Assembly: GCA_027475525.1 (NCBI GenBank)
Contig: JAMWFC010000126.1
Location: forward strand, 124,001 to 188,000
Origin: Macrolepiota albuminosa
Taxonomy: Eukaryota > Basidiomycota > Agaricomycetes > Agaricales > Agaricaceae
Reading direction: 5' to 3'
DNA length: 64,000 nt
The number at the start of each line of letters is the position of its first letter. Positions within the stretch are counted from its first letter, which is position 1. The notes below the pieces were generated by a model. It was not told the origin of the DNA. It did no database searches and saw nothing but the letters and a program-made list of their open reading frames with translations. This document shows positions 22,042 to 31,794 of this stretch, in pieces. The translations under genes were made by a program, and so were the position numbers.

Positions 22042-23215
22042 ATGGACACTATGGAAGATAAATCACAGCAAGCCATGCCAACTGCAACGGAGTATGAAAA
22101 ACTGTTGGTCGAATTAAAGCAACGTCTGCACAATCCAAATTTCTGGAAGAGACTGGTTTGTCTTGCAGAAGAATCAGGTGATATTTGCAAAGTATGCATG
22201 TCATTTAATGTGCTATTGGAACAGTATCCAAATAGTGTGCGTGGCCTTGAGGTGCCTACTTTTGCGTATCTGACAGTTGTTTTTTCTTTCAGTCTTCTGC
22301 ACAATTCCGCTATGTTTTTTATTTCCTACAGGACCCATCAACGTATGATGAAGCACAAGATCTCTTTAAAAGGTTTCTCACTAAATCACCAGAAGTACCC
22401 TTCTGGGAACTCTACCTAAGATATGTTAGGTAAGGTGTTCTTCCCTATTTATACATCTTCTCTTGTGTACTAATTAGGCCATAGACGTGTTAACACTCGA
22501 TGGGAACCGGTTCGTGAGGCGTAATTTATACATCTTCTCTTATGTACTAATTAGGCCATAGACATGTTAACACTCAATGGGAACTGGTTCGTGAGGCATA
22601 CAAGTTTGCGATCTACCATATTGTGCACAACAGGGATAGTGGCCCTATCTGGATGAATTACATTCAGTTTTTGCATCTTTCATCAAACAACCAGCAAAAG
22701 ATATATGTGTTGAGGGAAGTTTATCATCATGCAGTTCAGGTTACCTTTGACAGTGTCAAATCCTTGTGGCAAGATCTCAAGAGTTTTGAGGACAGCCTGA
22801 ATAGAACCAAGGCAATGGAGGTTATGAATAATCTCTGGCTGGCATACAGGCAGGCCCTCCTGACCTTCCATCAACTGTCAAACCATGTTTGCGCACTCAT
22901 ACCCACACCTGCCCCTACATCTCTGGACCGTCCAGAACTCGTTTTACCTGCTCTCCTCATACTCGACACGTTAGAGCACTCAATCCTTGCAAGATGGAAA
23001 GCTTACCTCAAGTGGGAGGAGAGTGATCCTTTAGAGCTAGACCAGAGAGGCCAGTCTGCCACCCTCATGTCACACATCTTCCGATCCGAATGTGGTATCA
23101 CGATGACATCAAGTCCATGGCCTGTCTGTAGCTGGAAAAAGTGGGAAAACATCAAGAAGCCTTGAAAATCTCAGAGATGTGGGTCGGAGCCGACCCAGAC
23201 AAGTATGCAGTCCTT
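22042..23215 (+). pseudogene. Rna14/CstF77-like HAT-repeat protein, 5' part only
   Basis: ATG at 22042 (MDTMEDKSQQAMPTATEYEK) leads into half-A-TPR repeats: NPNFWKRLVCLAEESGDICK; after an intron, DPSTYDEAQDLFKRFL and PEVPFWELYLRYVR; after another, VNTRWEPVREAYKFAIYHIV, SGPIWMNYIQFLH and SLWQDLKSFEDSLNRTKA. WKAYLKWEESDPLELD matches the conserved core. Rna14 (CstF77 in animals) scaffolds pre-mRNA cleavage and polyadenylation. The copy decays after about 23090 (VGKHQEALKISEMW in another frame) and ends near 23215, so roughly the second half is missing. Retained introns show DNA-level duplication. Because Rna14 is normally essential, an intact gene is expected elsewhere. Confidence 0.68.
22448..22601. 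repeat. 77-bp tandem duplication with transitions between copies
   Basis: Copies 22448-22524 and 22525-22601 differ only at a few sites, all G-to-A or C-to-T in the second copy, most of them at CpG. The duplicated segment covers the end of an intron and the start of the next Rna14-like exon. The first copy encodes the expected residues (RVNTRWEPVRE); the second does not. Confidence 0.9.
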
Positions 23216-23865
23216 GATTGATTGGTCGCCTTCTATTGCTCAAACATCTTTCTTTAGGGTCCTGATGGATGCCAAAGTCTACTGTCGATTCAACAGGTTA
23301 AGTCTTAATGATCAAACACTGAGGCAAGTCCACTCCCATGCAACAACAGATTCAGTCTTGGTAATGATACCTTGAGACAACAGTAATATGGATCATTTGT
23401 AGTTCAGTGTTGGTTGGTTGGCATTGATACTGGTTATGCCTACAAAAATGCCTACAAATATTCTCTTTTTTCATGTCTCTGTTTTCTTTTCAGAAATTAA
23501 GATTTTGCCTCCCTAAGACTATTGATCGTTTAAATACTCAATTCCTGCTACTTTAGTAGTGGCTTTTTTGTTCGTTCAAAATTATCATTGCCTCTTTAAT
23601 GCTAATTTCATGATTATTTGGTTGAATATGTTGGGCATGTGTCGCTTTCTATTTGTAATTGGCTGAGATGCTTGGCCAAACAGACAAGTGTTTCAATGTG
23701 TCTTTTCAATTTTTCAAAAGTACGAGCTCTATTTCATTCATTGTGGCTGGTAGGAACTACAAGTTATTTCTGGGTATGGATCGCTCTCAGATGTATAAGT
23801 ATCTGGATTAAGTATCTGATTCATTTCACATTCTTCAGTGTCGAGTTCCTAAAAATGACTCACAT
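23216..23865. other. Gene-free spacer
   Basis: AT-rich sequence between the end of the Rna14-like fragment and the next relic. I see no gene, RNA or terminal repeat. Confidence 0.4.
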
Positions 23866-25218
23866 GCGCGTTGGAAACACAAAATTTAGTTCCTATCATT
23901 GGTTTACAGATGTAATATCTACCACAACAAACTTGGAGACTTACTTCGGGCCAAATACATCTGTATATGTAGGTTTGGAATCCTTCTAATGTATCACCGC
24001 CGATCTCTCTTCTAGAACCTTGCCGTCTTCATGTGTCAATCGGAAAACATGCAACATGTGACCTCCTCAATTGATAATCTCTCGCTGTTTAGAGTGGATA
24101 TGCTAGGAGACGTGGCCACGATGACCATGGCTGGCATCAAGCAAGTCCAAGAGGCTCGTTTCAAGGCACTCAAGCTCTACAGATTGTTGGACGTATACAG
24201 TATGATGCTTAGCAATCCTCTTAGGCCATCGTCGTCTGTGTTAATGGTTGATGTTCCATACCATCAGAAGACCGTGAGTGGTTCTTTAACTTTTTAAAAG
24301 CTGCTGATATTATCTGTTAGCCTCTCAGATCATTGAACAACCTTCAGGAAATCATCAATCTATTTGCACAAGGTTTGGATGATCATCTAAAATCCCTTCA
24401 TGACGCCTCTTGAACGACCTTCAGGAAATCATCAATCTATTTGCACAAGGTTTGGATGATCATCTAAAATCCCTTCATGACGCCTCTTGTGGCTTGGAAA
24501 CAAATCATTTTTCTACATCTCCCAGTCATCTCTTGGTGCTGTACACAGAATTGATTAATCATGAAGGAAAAAAAGACATCATAAATACCTTGATCAATCT
24601 CATGGTAGCTGCCATACATGTTGGTCTGATCTTGGGGGTCCGTTTTCTTCTTCTTGAGTCTTTTTGGCTTGTAACAGCATTGCATCACAGGGAAACCTTT
24701 CTGTTCCATCTGATGCACTTAGTGTTGGATGATTGATTGTTGAAAGATAGGCTTCATATGAAATTGAATATTATGGAATTCACCCAAGTGCACTTTGCTC
24801 TCATAGTGGAAGCGATGCCAATTGTAAAGCACTTGATCTTTTGATAGAACATAGTCAAGCAGGATGGTGCCCGAGACACTTCCACAATCAGCTAGACCTG
24901 ACATTAACCACATCACCCTTGCTCTTGCTATTGCCATGGGAGTATTCAGAGATTGCTGGAAGAGAAAGCTTGCTTGATGTCAGTATTTGTATGTCTATAA
25001 TGTGATAACTGATGATACCCTAACCCTGATCCATCGCAGATGTGGGCCATCTTGGGTGTCGTAGCTTGTCCGCCAGAACTCCACGAGGTGGAACAACTTG
25101 TATAGAGGGTTATTTTCAACATAGCAATGGGCGGTATCCTCCTAGATGAATTGGCTATGGCATTGCCAGAATTGATAGATACCGCCCCATCAGCAACCAA
25201 GAAATGGATCAATCTTCA
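23866..25218 (+). pseudogene. Relic of the N-terminal module of the JmjC gene
   Basis: The pieces match, in order, the N-terminal part of the minus-strand gene at 41400-46232. FSSYHWFTDVISTTTNLETY matches FSSYSWFTDALLVTEDLPLR. EARFKALKLYRLLDVYSMML matches DARFKVLMAYRVLDVYELML. GKKDIINTLINLMVAAIHVG matches GKKNIMTTLINLTSAALHLG. HNQLDLTLTTSPLLLLLPWE matches HNCLYIALSVSPLMLLHPRE. QMWAILGVVACPPELHEVEQ and AMGGILLDELAMALPELID match the segment before the linker. It stops at about 25218, before any JmjC sequence. Stops and frameshifts (e.g. 25110) indicate decay. Function unknown; the module is helical with no motif I recognise. Confidence 0.7.
24334..24487. repeat. 77-bp tandem duplication, one mismatch
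   Basis: TTGAAC(A/G)ACCTTCAGG... to ...GACGCCTCTTG is present twice at a 77-bp offset, with one A/G difference. It lies inside the relic described above and duplicates the LQEIINLFAQGLDDHLKSLH segment. Confidence 0.92.
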
Positions 25219-25339
25219 CGTATGATTGTCTCTTCTTATAAAGAAAGACTTGCTCTTATATTTTTATGTTTATATTCTTGATTCAGGACATGACGCTTTA
25301 ATTGGAGCTATGACTGATTGAGCAGGTGCATTGTCCCGG

Positions 25340-27235
25340 AAAAAAATAATGACTAGGGGATGATTTATTTTGTTCATATCCAAGCTAGTCAACAACCTCC
25401 TTTCCATCACTGCTTTGAGTGTGCATTGAGACTTCATTATCATTTTCTGCAGCTGCAAAGTTTTCAGGACAAGCCAATCTTCTTTGCCACAATAGATAAG
25501 ACCCTTACATCCTATTTAGACAGACATACACTCATCTCATCACTGCCACAAGCTGCTAAGGTAGCTAACGTAGGCCTAACATCCTCTCTCATGATTGAAA
25601 GAAACCTGCTCTATTGAAGAATGTGTCATATAGGCACCAAACATCTAGAACGTCTGATTGCAGAAAATCTTACTGAAGACCTGAGAATCAAACCAGGGTC
25701 ATGCCTCTCTGATGTTTGTAAACTATGCTTGCAAGGTAAACAGCATCATGCCCCATTCTCATGCTCAGCAGATCATGCAACAGAGGTGTTGGGCAGAGTA
25801 TTCTCAGATGTGCATGGTCCAATACCTACAGGCAGACATCAAACTAATGATAAGTGGTGGTGCATCTTTATTGATGACAGCACTCAGTAGATGGAGACTT
25901 ATGCCATGCAGTGGAAAAGCAATGTATTCAAGACTTTTAAATCCTATAAAGCCCTCATTGAATGCCAAACTAGTATGAAGATCAAGTGTGTACACCATGA
26001 TAAAGGTGGTGAGTACATCTTAAACAAATTTCTCACATTCTGTAAGGATGAAGGCATACATCTCAAATTCACCAACACCACATTGCCACATTGCCACAGC
26101 AAAACAGGATAGCCAAACAGCTCAACAGAACTATTCAGGAAGCTATAACATGCATGCTAGCTGAAGCAAAACTCTCAGAGAGCTTCTGAACTTACACTCT
26201 CAGCATGTATAGACATGTACACAATCACACTCCCACATCTGCACTCACAACCCATGGAACACCTTTTGAAGCTTACAAGCACAACAGGCCTCATGTAGGG
26301 CACCTGTGCATATTTAGCTATGCTGCCTACATGCTCATTGGACATGACAAACATTATAGACTACAAGGACACACCACTTCAGATATTTTTATTGGCTATG
26401 CAGACAACTATGTAGAGTAGCACATCTATGTATCCGGCCTCAGGAAAGTAATCATATCTTGTGATGTGATATTTGACAAGACCCATTTTCCCAGGCTTTC
26501 CTTTAAGAATGTGCTTCCAGCACTAAATATCAGCACATTTGATAGCCTCAAAGATTATCCACCATATGATTTGGACAATGTTATCACACCCCAGACAAAG
26601 CCAATGCCGGCACCAAGTGCACCAGCAAGTAACAAATACACCTTTGATAATGATGAGCCCCTTACAAACATCAAATCAGATGCCACAGAATTGGTGGGAG
26701 CAGGAGTTAACAAGCAGCTGCCAATTATGGAAGCAGACCCACCACAGCATGACAGTGCAGTAGGAGCCAAGCCCATCTCACAGGTATGGGTGCTGCATCA
26801 ACTCAGACTTCTGCCACTGCCATGCAAATCTAGCCAACGTGTTTGATTCTCAGTGTGCAGTGCTGATGCCAAGTACCATGATGCCGTACACAGACAACAA
26901 AACAAGGAATTACCCTTCACACACAATCTGCCACCACCACTGCCACCATTGCCTTATCTCAAGGAGCTGGCAGAAGAGCTCCTATGACACATCAACATTG
27001 GAGATGCTGATGTGGATGAGGAATGGGAAGTGGCACTTGCCTTGAATGTCAAGTCGGAAGATGCATTAATACTTGCTGGTTGTGCTTTTGTTGAGCATGG
27101 CAAAAATTTTAGTAGATACAAGGCCATCAGTGCAAATGCCACTGCATTGCATCAGATTGGTGCATGTAATATGAACCCTAGATTGTACAAGAAAGCAATG
27201 GCTAACAAGAACACATTGGAGTGGTATCCCCGACT
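25340..27235 (+). pseudogene. Copia retrotransposon, pre-integrase/integrase to early RT
   Basis: MCHIGTKHLERLIAENLTED and SDVCKLCLQGKQHHAPF form the GAG-pre-integrase HHCC-type zinc region. GRVFSDVHGPIP starts the integrase core. KIKCVHHDKGGEYILNKF holds the second core Asp (HHDKGGEY in place of the usual SDxGGEY). THGTPFEAYKHNRPHVGHLC and FIGYADNYVE are typical of the post-core region. The later frame (RLYKKAMANKNTLEWY) is the usual entry to Copia reverse transcriptase, cut at about 27230 by another repeat. Stops at 25618, 25888, 26110 and 26418 make it inactive. No LTR or RT catalytic core is present. Confidence 0.78.
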
Positions 27236-27480
27236 CTCTTACGTAAGTAAGAGAAAGGGTTCTTTACAAGCTCGAATGTCTCAGTTCCTCACAAGTTTGT
27301 TGCAGATCACGTGATGTTCTAGAATGCTCTAGAAGTTTCTATCAAGTTCCTTATTGGTATATTTTGTCTCGCTTACTCTTTTCAAAAATCATTGTCAACG
27401 ACTTTATCAACGAGACTTTAAACTTGTCTGTTTTGTTACCATGTCTTACTGCTATTCAGCAGCTATTTGTCATAAATAAT
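27231..27480. repeat. Repeat end inserted in Copia, shared with the Helitron 5' region
   Basis: The Copia frame stops at TGGTA, followed by TCCCCGACTCTCTTAC and the palindrome TCTCTTACGTAAGTAAGAGA. From about 27262 the sequence (CAGATCACGTGATGTTCT, AAGTTTCTATCAAGTTCCTT, TTTGTTACCATGTCTTACTG) parallels 31830-31975 just upstream of the Helitron genes. A non-autonomous Helitron-like copy inserted between A and T is a reasonable guess; I could not confirm both ends. Confidence 0.5.
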
Positions 27481-27594
27481 AATACTATACCAACAGACAT
27501 ATAGGAAGTATCAAGTTCATTTTCTATATATATATAAGTTTTCTCTCTCTCTTCCTCCTATGCATATATACAGCTATCCAGTAATATAATATGT

Positions 27595-27960
27595 AGTCTG
27601 GCTGTACATTATATGTAAAATACCAAATGAAATTTCACTCCCACCCATGTGTAAATAGAGCAAAAAACATACTAAACACCCCTTCTGTAAAGTGGGACCC
27701 CATAACTAAACAACCAGACAATAGGATAGATCAAATGGCTGCAGAGCCAACAGATGAAGAACTTCCTGAGACAAAGATGACTGACCCTCACATCACAGGG
27801 TCTAATATGTCTATACAGACTGATTGTGATGGAAGCTGCCCTTTTTATAATATAGACTCTCTGATCCAATGCAAAAAAGTGTTATGGCTAAGCCTAAAAT
27901 TTCCTTATCCAAGCTCAGGAATTTCTCATTGTATGTGTCTTCCCTTCATTCACAGACTGT
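27595..27960. repeat. Unclassified repeat, related to 60100-60540
   Basis: Two similar segments are shared with the 60-kb region: CTGTACATTATATG...AAATGAAATTTCA near 27604, and ATACAGACTGATTGTGATGG near 27814 followed by the TATAATATAGACTCT string. The middle parts differ. The 111-residue frame across it is not recognised and probably not a gene. Confidence 0.5.
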
Positions 27961-28065
27961 AAGGATGTGTCAATATACCTTAGTTAAAGCCTGGGGTTAT
28001 GCTTAAGCCCCTATTGACTGGAGCTAGAATGGTACTAGTTGATAACAAAAAGCAAATAGTAACAC

Positions 28066-28118
28066 GGGACTATGGTGTATGGTAACATGCGATGCAGGTT
28101 CAACTCCTGCTAGTTCCA
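28066..28118 (+). other. tRNA-like remnant without anticodon arm
   Basis: GGGACTA (28066-28072) pairs with TAGTTCC (28111-28117) as a seven-pair acceptor stem with one G-U. The D-arm-like TGGTGTATGGTAACAT and a complete T-arm (GCAGG, loop TTCAACT, CCTGC) follow, but the anticodon arm is absent. A CTTTT run directly after is a Pol III terminator. The D-arm resembles glycine-type tRNAs of organelles or bacteria. It is either a tRNA pseudogene or the head of a SINE. Confidence 0.5.
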
Positions 28119-28379
28119 CTTTTCCTGAGGTTGTTGGTTCAATCCTCTAGAAGTGTTACACAGCCTTGCTGACTGCAACGAACAGTGTATAGGTACCTCA
28201 ATAATCTTGAAGTTTATTCTCCTAGTCAGAGTCTGAGTGTCTGTTACTTGGTTCAAAATCAGCATCTTGCAATTTGGCTACAGTATCATTCAATAGAACC
28301 TGATCTGAATCTGTGCTTTTTCTTTGTGTATAACTCTGAACTTTTGCCTGTTGGGATTAGCAACTCTTTTTGCACATTT

Positions 28380-28533
28380 TAATGTGCAATAGGCTCTCTC
28401 AATTTTTGAGTCTTCTTTCCTCTTGAAATCTAGACTGAGTACATAATAATACTCCTTAATGTGCAATAGGCTCTCTCAATTTTTGAGTCTTCTTTCCTCT
28501 TGAAATCTAGACTGAGTACATAATAATACTCCT
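28380..28533. repeat. Perfect 77-bp tandem duplication
   Basis: Copies 28380-28456 and 28457-28533 are identical (start TAATGTGCAATAGG). No gene is affected. Confidence 0.95.
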
Positions 28534-28589
28534 GAAATATTTATTGTATTTTTATAACTTTCAAGGCTAGTTTTCTTTTAAATTTTTTA

Positions 28590-28941
28590 TTACTCCGTGT
28601 AGGAAAATTACAGTGTTCTCAAATGATTACATTTATTATTAATGAATCATCATATGTAAGACATAAATGATTGATAATAAAAGAAAGAGAAATTTTTTTT
28701 ATCACTCCGTGTAGGAAAATTACAGTCACTGCAGACCTGTTCTCAAATGATTATATAAGTGTTCGTCTGGACAAATGCTTATGTAATAAAATTATTATTA
28801 ATGATCATCATATGTAAGACATAAATGATTGATAATAAAAGAAAGAGAAATATAATAAGAGTCGGTGACCGGTGCATGGGTCGCTACAACTTAAAATATT
28901 ATTATCGTAGGGGCATACGTGTGAGCCGGTCCCCGACTCTT
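28590..28941. repeat. Two nested short repeats and a hairpin with TCCCCGACTCT ends
   Basis: The string TCCGTGTAGGAAAATTACAG occurs at about 28592 and 28702, and ATCATATGTAAGACATAAATG at about 28649 and 28809: two partial copies of one repeat, the second carrying an ATATAAGTGTTCGTC motif. At 28857-28941, AAGAGTCGGTGACCGG and CCGGTCCCCGACTCTT form a 16-bp inverted repeat with one mismatch. The TCCCCGACTCT terminus also occurs at 27231. Confidence 0.6.
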
Positions 28942-28946
28942 ACATG

Positions 28947-29100
28947 TTCCTTTTTCTTTTATTACTTGTATTTTATTAATTTTATTTATTGTATGTATGT
29001 ACTCTTCTCTTCGTTCTTTATTTTTCCTTTTTCTTTTATTACTTGTATTTTATTAATTTTATTTATTGTATGTATGTACTCTTCTCTTCGTTCTTTATTT
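28947..29100. repeat. Perfect 77-bp tandem duplication
   Basis: Copies 28947-29023 and 29024-29100 are identical T-rich sequence (start TTCCTTTTTC). Confidence 0.93.
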
Positions 29101-29144
29101 TTTTTATTACTTTATTATTATTATATATGGTTATTACAGTAATT

Positions 29145-30634
29145 TATGTATAGATATAATCATGATAAATGATATAATATGATACATACATTGAGTGGTA
29201 CGATACAATATACATAATATATTATATTACTATATAATAAAATAATAAAATAAATAGATAGATAAATAAATAAAATAAAATCTGTTTGAAAAAAACATAT
29301 AGCAGATTGTAATCGTGAAAAACATGAAAGTTAACTTACCTACGAAAAGAAAGTAATACTACCTATTGATGTATCATTATTATTTTGTGTTGTAACATAT
29401 GCGCACTCATAATAAAATGAGTTCGAAGTAAACTTGAAGAGTAGAATGAAGCCTTACAACAATTTTCGAAGTTGTGTTGAAAATATGGCGTTGAGTTATG
29501 TGGTTGAGAACGATGTGCTTGACGATAATATTTTCCGCCATCCAGCTGTATGAATCACCTGAATATGCGTAAATGAACACTTCGTCAAGGTATCAATTGT
29601 TGTCGCTACGATGTATGTGAAAGGCGGTGACTAATCGTTGGTTTGTATCGAATCCTTTGAGGGTGAGGTGTCGCGCGCACGAGTCATGATGGGTATAAGA
29701 GCTGACATTAGAAAGATACAATATGTAAAAAAAAGCACTAATATAAAGTAAAATAGAAAAACTCACCAAAATACTAGATTTTTGACGATATAACCACTTA
29801 AAACATTAAGGTACTGTCTAGTGACAATGGTGGACCCAACGTCCGCAATTTCTCTCATTCATCTTCCGCCGAAGGAGTAGGGAGACATGCGTGGGCACCA
29901 ACACTGTATATCATCAACGTGTGGAAGTTCAGACATGGATGTTGTGTGAAGACGTTGTTCAATGTTATACACCAAAAAAAAGTAAACGTATATGAAGTGA
30001 TGTTGAGAGGAAATATCGACCGCATACGGTTATTTTTGTATAAGTGAGTGAGTGTTCACTAAAGTCATACTTAATGTCACTGAACATCTTGGTTGTTTTA
30101 GCAGGTTGGTATATATAAGGCTTTATTGCATAGTTGTTTGAGTAATACAACAGTTTTTCCATGGTCGCATTTGCAGAAAAGATTTGTTTCAAGCCGCATA
30201 GATCCATAGATTGAACAGGCTGAAGTCGTACTTACATTGTACTAATTGCCAGAATTTTACCTATCGAAACATTCTAGCTCGCAATGAGTAGTAATAAGTA
30301 CCAAGTTGAACCACAGTGATTGATAGTGTTTGCCTCCAGTAGGTGTCCGTTGAGTGAGTACACGACAACATAGACTGACGGTACCAGTTTGTTATAGCAG
30401 AAGAAGCGACGAGGATATAGCATTTCCAGAGTTGTGCAGTAACATGACCTATGAGCAAGCTAGCGGTAAGATAGTTTGAAATCAAAAATTTTAAGAAAAG
30501 ACAGGGAGGAAAGAAAGAGACATATGTATTACAAATAATGATGATGACTATATACAATAATAATAATAATAAAATCATTATGTAATCATTTGTGGGGACG
30601 GGCACTTACATAATGGTTTGAAAACAAGAATGGT
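29145..30634 (-). mobile_element. Unclassified repeat X, copy 1 (inverted relative to 61.4 kb)
   Basis: About 1.49 kb, closely similar to the reverse complement of 61357-62925. The outer end carries ATTACATAATGATTTTATTA preceded by a TTATGTAAGTGCCCGTCC-type motif. Shared reading frames include MDLCGLKQIFSANATMEK and TKMFSDIKYDFSEHSLTY. These look like one spliced coding region with a frame break at a T/A run near 29980 and a later part reading SYSWTVENIIVKHVIPSH in the other copy. Differences between the copies are mostly transitions. I do not recognise the protein and cannot define terminal inverted repeats, so the element class is open. Confidence 0.6.
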
Positions 30635-30639
30635 CAAAG

Positions 30640-31440
30640 GAATACCATGATGTACTATGGGGGAGTCGAACCCACCGCTTGTGTCACGACCCCTTCCCTC
30701 CGGACCCACCCCGGGACACTTCTGGAACACCATCTGGGACCCTCCCTCCGACCCCACAGAACACACCCCGGCATCATGCGCATCAAAGACCGCCATCAGC
30801 CGCCACCAGCCCCAATCAACAATCGGATCACGCGCATCACGCATCACAGCTCTCTCCACGCCAATTGATCAGGTGATCCAGGTATACAGTCCCTGCCCAC
30901 TACTCAATGACTCCTGGAACCCATCCCAGACACCCTGGAACCCTGAGACCTGGTCCTGTAGTACTTATAGTGTAGCTCCCTGTTGTATTTGTTAGTCTTG
31001 ATATTACACTGCTTTAGCTTGGTTACTTGAATTGTTGCGTGCCCTCTACTTGACTGGTACACATTGACTGACATGCTCGACTGGCACGCTTGGATAATTG
31101 CATGCTTTGGTACGCACTTCGCGACTTTAACTTACTGACTTGGTCTTGTCTTAGAACCTCCAGTTCACGACTCGACCCCCCACCCTACCCTCAGCTACCT
31201 GAAACCCAAAACCCCCAGACCAAGTTCCCTCTCCCAGGATTACCCCTGTCCACATCTTGAACCCCGGAGTCCTAGCCCCAGAGTTCCAGGCACCCGAGTA
31301 TCCGTAGGTCAAGTCCACATTGTAAGGGCAATTGCTTTCCCGGAAAGCCCCCGACTCAGCGGAACCTGACAGCTTGTGCACAATATAGAATATCAATTTA
31401 TAAATATTTCACTGAACTACAGCAAGGGCTTACTATAAAG
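30640..31440 (-). other. tRNA-like Pol III promoter sequence split by a solo LTR
   Basis: On the minus strand, with the LTR removed, the sequence runs GCCCTTGCTGTAGTTCAGTG (A-box like), then about 45 nt, then GGTGGGTTCGACTCCC, a canonical B-box/T-arm. The spacing is in the range of tRNA-derived SINE heads. The acceptor halves do not pair, so it is not a functional tRNA gene. The solo LTR 30682-31371 sits between the boxes. Confidence 0.4.
30682..31371 (+). mobile_element. Solo LTR, family B (GC-rich Gypsy type)
   Basis: A 690-bp block starting TGTCACGACCCC and ending GGAACCTGACA, flanked by a perfect 5-bp duplication GCTTG (30677-30681 and 31372-31376). It is much more GC-rich than its surroundings. 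TGTCACGACCCC starts are common for basidiomycete Gypsy LTRs. Frames inside it (e.g. minus 30859-30578) are not genes. Confidence 0.88.
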
Positions 31441-31571
31441 ATATGATGTACAGATAGATTGGTCAAAAGACAACATCACACGTCATTAGGTTGGAATATC
31501 AAATTTTGAACTTTCAACTTTATACACATGATCTAACCATTATATATAAGATTGAGAGAATAAGAGAATTA

Positions 31572-31737
31572 TTATACCAGGAGTGTGCATAAAGCATTTC
31601 CTCAGGGTGGACGCCTAAAAACAGACAGACTGTCTGTAAACTAGCGGGCTATGAGAACTAACCTCAAAGGGCAAAGTTTGTTAGTTGCAAATAGCTACCA
31701 AACAAGGTAACACTCCTCCAAAAAAAAAAAAAAAAAA
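31572..31737 (+). mobile_element. SINE-like retroposon with poly(A) and 16-bp target duplication
   Basis: A 166-bp body ends in ACTCCTCC plus a pure A run. It is flanked by the 16-bp direct repeat GAGAATAAGAGAATTA at 31556-31571 and 31738-31753. Long target duplication plus poly(A) is the hallmark of LINE-mediated insertion. The ACTCC-A(n) ending recurs at about 52628, 60315 and 60378. I see no clear A/B boxes in the body, so it may be 5' truncated. Confidence 0.78.
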
Positions 31738-31794
31738 GAGAATAAGAGAATTAAAAAAATAAAAATATATATAAATATATAAAATTAATAATCT

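Noticed and set aside
28825..29142. 105-residue plus-strand frame
   Set aside because: Crosses a 77-bp duplication and consists of Tyr/Phe/Ile low-complexity residues from T-rich DNA.
30578..30859. Minus-strand 93-residue frame and overlapping plus frames
   Set aside because: They lie in solo LTR B and its flank; open only because of GC-rich composition.
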